From positions 255,001-319,000 of the forward strand of contig NC_092680.1 in the NCBI RefSeq assembly GCF_964355755.1: a stretch of DNA of 64,000 nt, read 5' to 3'. The notes beneath the pieces are model-generated. The model was given only the letters and a program-made list of their open reading frames with translations. It had not been told where the DNA came from and made no database searches. The DNA is from Antedon mediterranea. Its lineage: Eukaryota > Echinodermata > Crinoidea > Comatulida > Antedonidae. The translations under genes were made by a program, and so were the position numbers. Shown here piece after piece: positions 63,001-64,000 of this stretch. Each line of letters starts with the position of its first letter. The first letter of the stretch is position 1.

Positions 63001-63078
63001 ATGTAATTGTTTTCTAATAGCCAGATTACTTACAACTCATTGTTCTTATCTTCAGTAGTTGCTTTCACATTTAATTGA
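35965..63078 (-). CDS. SLC8-type Na+/Ca2+ exchanger, 3' part of gene
   Basis: The product exports Ca2+ across the plasma membrane in exchange for Na+. Sixteen minus-strand exons join with matching phases into 595 codons including stop. In order: end of the cytoplasmic loop ([20 protein letters not shown]); Calx-beta 1 ([14 protein letters not shown] to VTIIDDD); Calx-beta 2 ([12 protein letters not shown] to [10 protein letters not shown]); the membrane re-entry [11 protein letters not shown]; the alpha-2 repeat ([20 protein letters not shown]); [16 protein letters not shown]; the GGELGG loop; and the last membrane span ending AYEII. The N-terminal membrane half with the alpha-1 repeat lies beyond 64000. 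Calx-beta domains separate this from SLC24 and SLC8B1 exchangers. It cannot be assigned to one vertebrate paralogue. Confidence 0.95.
36510..36685 (-). CDS. SLC8 exon: membrane spans after the alpha-2 repeat
   Basis: Acceptor ACTAATTTCAG, donor ACGGTAATT; phase 1 in, 0 out. Encodes [20 protein letters not shown] and a hydrophobic span [20 protein letters not shown]. It matches GSNAVNVFLGIGVAW of mammalian exchangers. Confidence 0.95.
36861..36905. mobile_element. Tail fragment of SINE family B
   Basis: TTGAAACGATAAGATAAGGA and AATCTGTAAGAATGA match the tail of the tRNA-derived SINE at 43556-43682. The tRNA head is absent. An AAT microsatellite follows. Confidence 0.7.
37181..37334 (-). CDS. 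SLC8 exon: alpha-2 repeat
   Basis: Acceptor TATATTCATAG, donor ACAGGTATTT; 51 codons plus one base. Contains [20 protein letters not shown] and [12 protein letters not shown]. The GTSxPDxxAS motif carries the ion-coordinating residues of the exchanger family, and the key Asp is present. The first bases of this exon and its acceptor are the first unit of the tandem array at 37313-37930. Confidence 0.96.
37313..37930 (-). repeat. 71-bp tandem array made from an exon edge and its splice acceptor, about 9 copies
   Basis: Each unit reads (plus strand) CACATCCAATTAATGTCCCA, AGCTATGAA, then ATATTAGCTGTAAATATTGT, ACATGATTAAAA. The first unit overlaps the 5' end of the alpha-2 exon. Each later unit carries, on the minus strand, a copy of the exon start CTTGGGACATTAATTGGATG preceded by an intact AG. 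In the later units the frame soon meets TAA. Confidence 0.95.
38258..38333 (-). CDS. SLC8 exon: membrane span before the alpha-2 repeat
   Basis: Acceptor TTTGTTTTTCAG, donor CAGGTCAGT. Phase 2 in, 0 out. Encodes [20 protein letters not shown] and ALVEQ. It aligns with WNGWACFIVSILMIGILTAF of mammalian exchangers. Confidence 0.93.
38405..38740 (+). mobile_element. 3' end of a LINE (CR1/L2-like) reverse transcriptase element
   Basis: A plus-strand frame reads [20 protein letters not shown] followed by [13 protein letters not shown] and a stop. This is the widely conserved end of non-LTR reverse-transcriptase proteins (AAPxLWNxLPxxxR...FKxxLK). It is followed by GCGCATTGAGAGCTAGGTTA, GCACTATATAAGAATGAACT and ATTATTATTA, the usual LINE 3' tail with a short repeat. 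Only about 335 bp remain, so it is dead. It lies in an SLC8 intron, antisense to the gene. Confidence 0.85.
39516..39638 (-). CDS. SLC8 exon: loop end and membrane re-entry
   Basis: Acceptor TTTTTTCTTACAG, donor CCAAAGTATG; phase 2 in and 2 out. Encodes [20 protein letters not shown] and [15 protein letters not shown]. It aligns with AITVSAGEDDDDDE and [12 protein letters not shown] of mammalian NCX. Confidence 0.94.
39640..42200 (-). other. SLC8 intron, no gene found
   Basis: AT-rich. It contains a GAT/GATAAT-rich stretch near 40235-40310. From about 41050 there is a possible decayed MITE end (TTAAACCTGGTTTCCACTAA), followed to about 41190 by imperfect repeats of ATTAGCTGATGCATATTAGC / ATGTATATTCAT. 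Confidence 0.5.
42212..42408. repeat. Tandem array, 65-bp unit, 3 copies
   Basis: Unit begins GATCATTACCAATGCGGTGT and includes CTATTAACATATTACCGATA. It lies in an SLC8 intron about 80 bp from the next exon. Confidence 0.95.
42488..42560 (-). CDS. SLC8 exon: linker after Calx-beta 2
   Basis: Acceptor TTATGTATTTAAG, donor AGGAGGTCAG; phase 1 in, 2 out. Encodes [20 protein letters not shown] and QIR. It aligns with the STVDKLIKKTN...SWREQFIEA segment of mammalian NCX. Confidence 0.88.
43556..43682 (-). mobile_element. tRNA-derived SINE, family B
   Basis: Read on the minus strand it starts GCCCTAGTGGTCTAATAGTT with a D-arm/A-box like that of tRNA-Glu/Asp. A perfect 5-bp anticodon stem TCTGC/GCAGA follows around a loop ATATCAA, then a B-box GGTTCAAGTCT. 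The acceptor stem pairs six of seven. After the tRNA part come GACTTTTTCTCATTCTCACA and a tail TTTCGTTTCAAATTAT-like text shared with 36861-36905. The non-tRNA tail and a second tail copy argue for a SINE rather than a tRNA gene. Confidence 0.78.
43918..44008 (-). CDS. SLC8 exon: end of Calx-beta 2
   Basis: Acceptor TTAATTTTGTAG, donor GAGGTAAAGA; phase 0 in, 1 out. Encodes [20 protein letters not shown] and [10 protein letters not shown]. The F-x-L-x-N-V-S and LGE text matches Calx-beta strands, but the acidic end (IIDDD in typical domains) is replaced by NING. Confidence 0.92.
44074..44335. repeat. Tandem array, 25-bp unit, about 10 copies
   Basis: Unit AAATACAACATATATAAGAG plus TAATT, almost perfect, about 70 bp upstream of an SLC8 acceptor. 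Confidence 0.97.
45009..45075. repeat. Tandem array, 24-bp unit, 3 copies
   Basis: Unit GGGTGGAACGCCGTATTGCA plus ATGA, in the SLC8 intron just downstream of an exon. Confidence 0.95.
45165..45291 (-). CDS. SLC8 exon: Calx-beta 2, middle
   Basis: Acceptor TTATTTTTATAG, donor CTCAGTAAGA; phase 2 in, 0 out. Encodes [38 protein letters not shown] and NKDIS. DGSAxGGxD is the Calx-beta turn. At the usual acidic IDDEEYE site it reads NKDISTY after joining. Confidence 0.92.
45478..46508. repeat. 7-bp two-variant satellite, about 147 units
   Basis: An array of TACTACA and TACTAGA heptamers, about 1.03 kb, with rare other changes (ATACAAC once). The C and G variants alternate irregularly along the array. 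It lies in an SLC8 intron. Confidence 0.97.
46606..46684. repeat. Tandem array, 27-bp unit, 3 copies
   Basis: Unit CAACATAACATGAAGTAAAA plus TACCTCA. Confidence 0.95.
46690..48028 (-). other. SLC8 intron, no gene found
   Basis: AT-rich sequence without recognised coding or mobile sequence. Confidence 0.45.
48031..48110. repeat. 39-bp tandem duplication beside an SLC8 donor site
   Basis: TAGGAGTGGTAGGTATGCCG followed by TGGGTATATTGTATTTGGT occurs twice and ends immediately next to the intron start of the exon at 48119-48239. Confidence 0.95.
48119..48239 (-). CDS. SLC8 exon: start of Calx-beta 2
   Basis: Acceptor GTCTTGACAACAG, donor CTCTGTGAGT; phase 1 in, 2 out. Encodes [40 protein letters not shown]. 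It matches the first strands of Calx-beta 2 of NCX (F-x-F...Y-x-V-x-E...VLRTSG). A second AG six bases into the exon would drop two residues (Pro-Gly). Confidence 0.92.
48556..48710. mobile_element. MITE, TTA-flanked family, copy 2
   Basis: About 155 bp with ends GCTCTGACTACACTATCAAA and AGTTTTATAGTGTAGACAGC. It has inner inverted AATGTGATGTGCC / GGCACATCACATT and TTA on both flanks. Same family as 8677-8829. Confidence 0.85.
48801..48969 (-). CDS. SLC8 exon: second half of Calx-beta 1
   Basis: Acceptor TTGTTTTGCAG, donor GATGGTAAAAC; phase 0 in, 1 out. Encodes [40 protein letters not shown] and [11 protein letters not shown]. In mammalian CBD1 the equivalent IIDDDIFEEDENF and TIFDDD carry Ca2+ ligands. 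Here the end IIDDDE is kept and the first site is partly changed ([13 protein letters not shown]). Confidence 0.94.
48970..50780 (-). other. SLC8 intron, no gene found
   Basis: AT-rich. A triple ATGATGTCTCAGGAC repeat (15-bp unit) lies at about 50598-50640. No coding sequence recognised. Confidence 0.5.
50787..51022 (+). mobile_element. tRNA-like SINE, family A, copy 2
   Basis: Runs CGTGGAGTTGTGGCTTGGTG, GGTTATGATGCTTGGCTGCC, CAATCCAAGGGTCC, then AAGACTTGTAATGAGATTTT, GTTTGTCTTGTGAACAGG, CCACCTTTAAGAGAGATAGT and CCTAAATATATAAACAAA. All blocks match copy 1 at 23288-23497 in the same order. It ends about 30 bp from an SLC8 exon. Confidence 0.85.
51051..51209 (-). CDS. SLC8 exon: Calx-beta 1 insertion and middle strands
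   Basis: Acceptor CTGCCAACACAG, donor TTAGTACGTTA; 53 codons in phase 0. Starts with a charged segment ([20 protein letters not shown]), then [20 protein letters not shown] and EYTQGKL. The YETRDGSA...YEYTQGKL part matches FRTEDGTANAGSDYEFTEGT of NCX CBD1. The charged segment before it has no counterpart in mammalian NCX1 as I know it. Confidence 0.9.
52001..52120. mobile_element. MITE, TTA-flanked family, copy 3 (shorter)
   Basis: About 120 bp with AAGTACTATCAAACTAGTTT, GTGTGATGTGCCC and a right end TTTTTTTGTCATATAAAGTT, TAATAGACAGAGC. TTA flanks both sides (51998-52000 and 52121-52123). Confidence 0.8.
52711..52738 (-). CDS. SLC8 28-nt exon in the Calx-beta 1 insertion
   Basis: Acceptor TTTATCTTTTCACAG, donor CAGGTAAGAT. 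Phase 2 in and 0 out, exactly bridging the exons at 60321-60423 and 51051-51209. Adds LKSPLNSPQ. No homology supports it; acceptance rests on strong splice sites and on phase. Confidence 0.65.
52975..53040 (+). mobile_element. tRNA-like fragment, probable SINE head
   Basis: AAACTTGGTGGTTAACAGGC, TTGCCTTCCCAAACTTATGT and a B-box-like GGTTCTGACC. It resembles the heads of the SINE-like sequences elsewhere in the window. No tail could be matched. Confidence 0.45.
53041..54170 (-). other. SLC8 intron, no gene found
   Basis: AT-rich, no recognised coding sequence or repeat. Confidence 0.45.
54171..55620. mobile_element. Unclassified repetitive element with a perfect hairpin at its left end
   Basis: It begins with an inverted repeat CTAGATGGTACGC / GCGTACCATCTAG (54176-54213) around a TCGCTTCGCTC loop. 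Two internal blocks at about 54712-54795 and 55405-55485 resemble each other (AATCGTCAATAA...TTATCTAACTCAA). The right end (GTGGTTAAAATCAGTACCGA to CCGAATTTTGCCCTTACGTA) recurs at 62097-62190. A frame at 55135-55428 looks locally code-like but matches nothing I know. Limits are uncertain. Confidence 0.55.
55988..56066. repeat. Tandem array, 22-bp unit, 3-4 copies
   Basis: Unit TCTCCAACCCAAAGGGCGTG plus TC, in an SLC8 intron. Confidence 0.95.
56070..59265 (-). other. SLC8 intron, no gene found
   Basis: Long AT-rich stretch. At about 58265-58310 the block GCTTACCATTACCGCTCATC, TATGTAAATTGGC is a single relative of the unit amplified at 34609-35057. Otherwise nothing recognised. Confidence 0.45.
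59267..59415. repeat. Tandem array, 39-bp unit, 4 copies
   Basis: Unit AGTCTCCCTCCCTTGAGGTA plus TATATAATTGGGCTACAAG. The third copy lacks a few bases. Confidence 0.95.
60321..60423 (-). CDS. SLC8 exon: first strands of Calx-beta 1
   Basis: Acceptor TTTGTTTCAG, donor CGCCGTAAGT; phase 1 in, 2 out. Encodes [20 protein letters not shown] and [14 protein letters not shown]. It aligns with IFFEQGTYQCLENCGTVALTI of NCX1 CBD1. The Glu of VLE, a Ca2+ ligand in CBD1, is present. Confidence 0.92.
60425..61750 (-). other. SLC8 intron
   Basis: AT-rich. It contains at about 61485-61570 a dispersed repeat (GGGGGCGCTTATTCGAGAAG, GTTTATTC, GGCGTTTATTACAATATGG) whose relative lies at about 63585-63665 in opposite orientation. 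No gene found. Confidence 0.5.
61751..61887 (-). CDS. SLC8 exon: cytoplasmic loop before Calx-beta 1
   Basis: Acceptor CTATTGCATAG, donor CCAGGTATGG; phase 2 in, 1 out. Encodes [40 protein letters not shown] and TEFPP. It is basic and aligns loosely with the AFYRIQATRLMTGAGN region of NCX. Confidence 0.88.
62097..62215. repeat. Second copy of the right end of the 54171-55620 element
   Basis: GGTGGCTAAAATCAGTACTG, AAAGTATG, CTTTCAATACCATTGAGTAA, CTAGATTTT and CCGAATTTTGCCCTTATG match 55498-55605 block by block. Confidence 0.7.
62325..62408 (-). CDS. SLC8 exon: cytoplasmic loop
   Basis: Acceptor TTCTCTTTAAG, donor GCGAAGTAAGTC; phase 2 in and out. Encodes [20 protein letters not shown] and RTTFARA. 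An acidic stretch before the conserved basic helix. Confidence 0.8.
63034..63078 (-). CDS. SLC8 exon: cytoplasmic loop, first exon in window
   Basis: Acceptor TTTTAATTTCAG, donor GTTGTAAGTAA; 45 nt, phase 2 in and out. Encodes [14 protein letters not shown]. Accepted on splice sites and phase. Exons further 5' lie beyond 64000. Confidence 0.7.
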
Positions 63079-63274
63079 CTGAAATTAAAATGAGAAAAAC
63101 GGCAACATTATTTTACAGTATCAATATACTGTAAACTAGAAGAATACATTATCATGTTTGAGACCGCAGACAAAATTTAAAGACAAACAATTTGACGTTT
63201 ACTGTATTTAGTAAAATAAACACTTTGAATAAATTACCTCTCAAATAAACTATAGAGCATCATTTTTAATAAAT

Positions 63275-63540
63275 GCATTTAAGCGCCATGCCACTGTATC
63301 ATCTGCACTTTACCGAGCATTTTGGTACAATTTGTACTGTATCTTCTTGATATTTTGAATAACTGTATTTAAGCGCCATGCCACAATATGATCTACAGGT
63401 CACCGAGCATTTTGGTACTATTTGTACTGTATCTTTTTGATATTTTGAATAACTGTATTTAAGCGCCATGCCACGATATGATCTACAGGTTTACCGAGCA
63501 TTTTGGTACAATTTGTACCTGTATCTTCTTGATATTTATT
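63275..63540. repeat. Tandem array, 90-bp unit, 3 copies
   Basis: Unit contains ATTTAAGCGCCATGCCAC, ACCGAGCATTTTGGTAC and TTTGTACTGTATCTT. It lies upstream of the first visible SLC8 exon. From here to 64000 only AT-rich intron is seen, apart from a GAC/GAT run at about 63760-63785. Confidence 0.92.
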
Positions 63541-64000
63541 GTGTTTTTCTTAACTAGCAGGTATTTATTTTATTGTATATGTTACCATACACCCCAAAAA
63601 CTCCCTTGAATAAATGCCTTCCTCGAATAAACCCCTCACCTAACAACTCTGCCGAACAATAAAATAAATTATTATTATTTGTATTTTTCTGAATCTGTAA
63701 CATTTTTTCAATTCAATACCAATTACAAAAAGTGCTCCTTTAAACTTGGTCACTTTGATAGCGACGACGACGACGATGATGATGTTTGATTTAAAAATAT
63801 ATCAAACATAAATATTATGAATTTACACATGTATAGAAATATTTTTAGTCATTACATTTGATTGTAAAAATGTCAGATAACTATAAACTACATTTATGTT
63901 GTATTAGGGATGCTAAATAAGCTACAATACAGAAATAACATTTGAGTATACACTCTGAGTGGCATTGAGAGTAAATTGAAAAATATTTAAATCCAATGAA

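Overview
This window is animal nuclear DNA: AT-rich, with split genes, GT-AG introns and abundant short repeats. Three conserved metazoan genes can be rebuilt exon by exon. The proteins are clearly animal, but the non-coding sequence resembles no vertebrate genome I know. A marine invertebrate (for example an echinoderm or other non-vertebrate deuterostome) is the best guess, and the species cannot be fixed from this window.

Layout. (1) 332-13688, + strand: the 3' part of a Dbl/Lbc-type Rho guanine nucleotide exchange factor (ARHGEF2/ARHGEF18/ARHGEF28/AKAP13 group). It holds the C-terminal part of the DH domain, the PH domain, a Ser-rich linker with a PKRAETF-type motif, a coiled coil and a Ser/Lys-rich tail. 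The 5' part lies left of the window. One of its introns carries a 5.6-kb, 60-bp minisatellite. (2) 13.7-19.2 kb: no gene found; 3' UTR/intergenic DNA with small tandem arrays. (3) 19255-24561, + strand: a complete five-exon AF9/ENL (MLLT3/MLLT1) gene of 517 codons plus stop, with an N-terminal YEATS domain and a C-terminal ANC1-homology domain. (4) 24.6-35.9 kb: a convergent intergenic region dominated by a 3.2-kb tandem array of a fold-back (palindromic) element, and a 22-bp array that matches the apex of the same hairpin. (5) 35965-63078, - strand: the 3' part of an SLC8-type Na+/Ca2+ exchanger. Sixteen exons join with consistent phases into 595 codons including stop: end of the cytoplasmic loop, two Calx-beta domains, the alpha-2 repeat and the C-terminal membrane segments. 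The N-terminal membrane half lies beyond 64000.

The three genes are ordinary, unrelated cellular genes (Rho signalling, chromatin reading for transcription elongation, calcium extrusion). Nothing suggests they act as a unit. What stands out is the non-coding DNA: more than twenty separate tandem arrays, short dispersed elements (a MITE family flanked by TTA, a second MITE family with GGTTCCCACTAG ends, at least two tRNA-derived SINE families, a LINE 3' end), and several places where a dispersed element, or a piece of an exon with its splice acceptor, has been turned into a tandem array. The clearest gene-level oddities are a likely 11-nt microexon in the RhoGEF, a large insertion in the first Calx-beta domain and loss of the acidic Ca2+-binding residues in the second Calx-beta domain of the exchanger.

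Exon boundaries were placed by eye from splice consensus, reading phase and remembered family sequences. They are predictions, not transcript-supported models.
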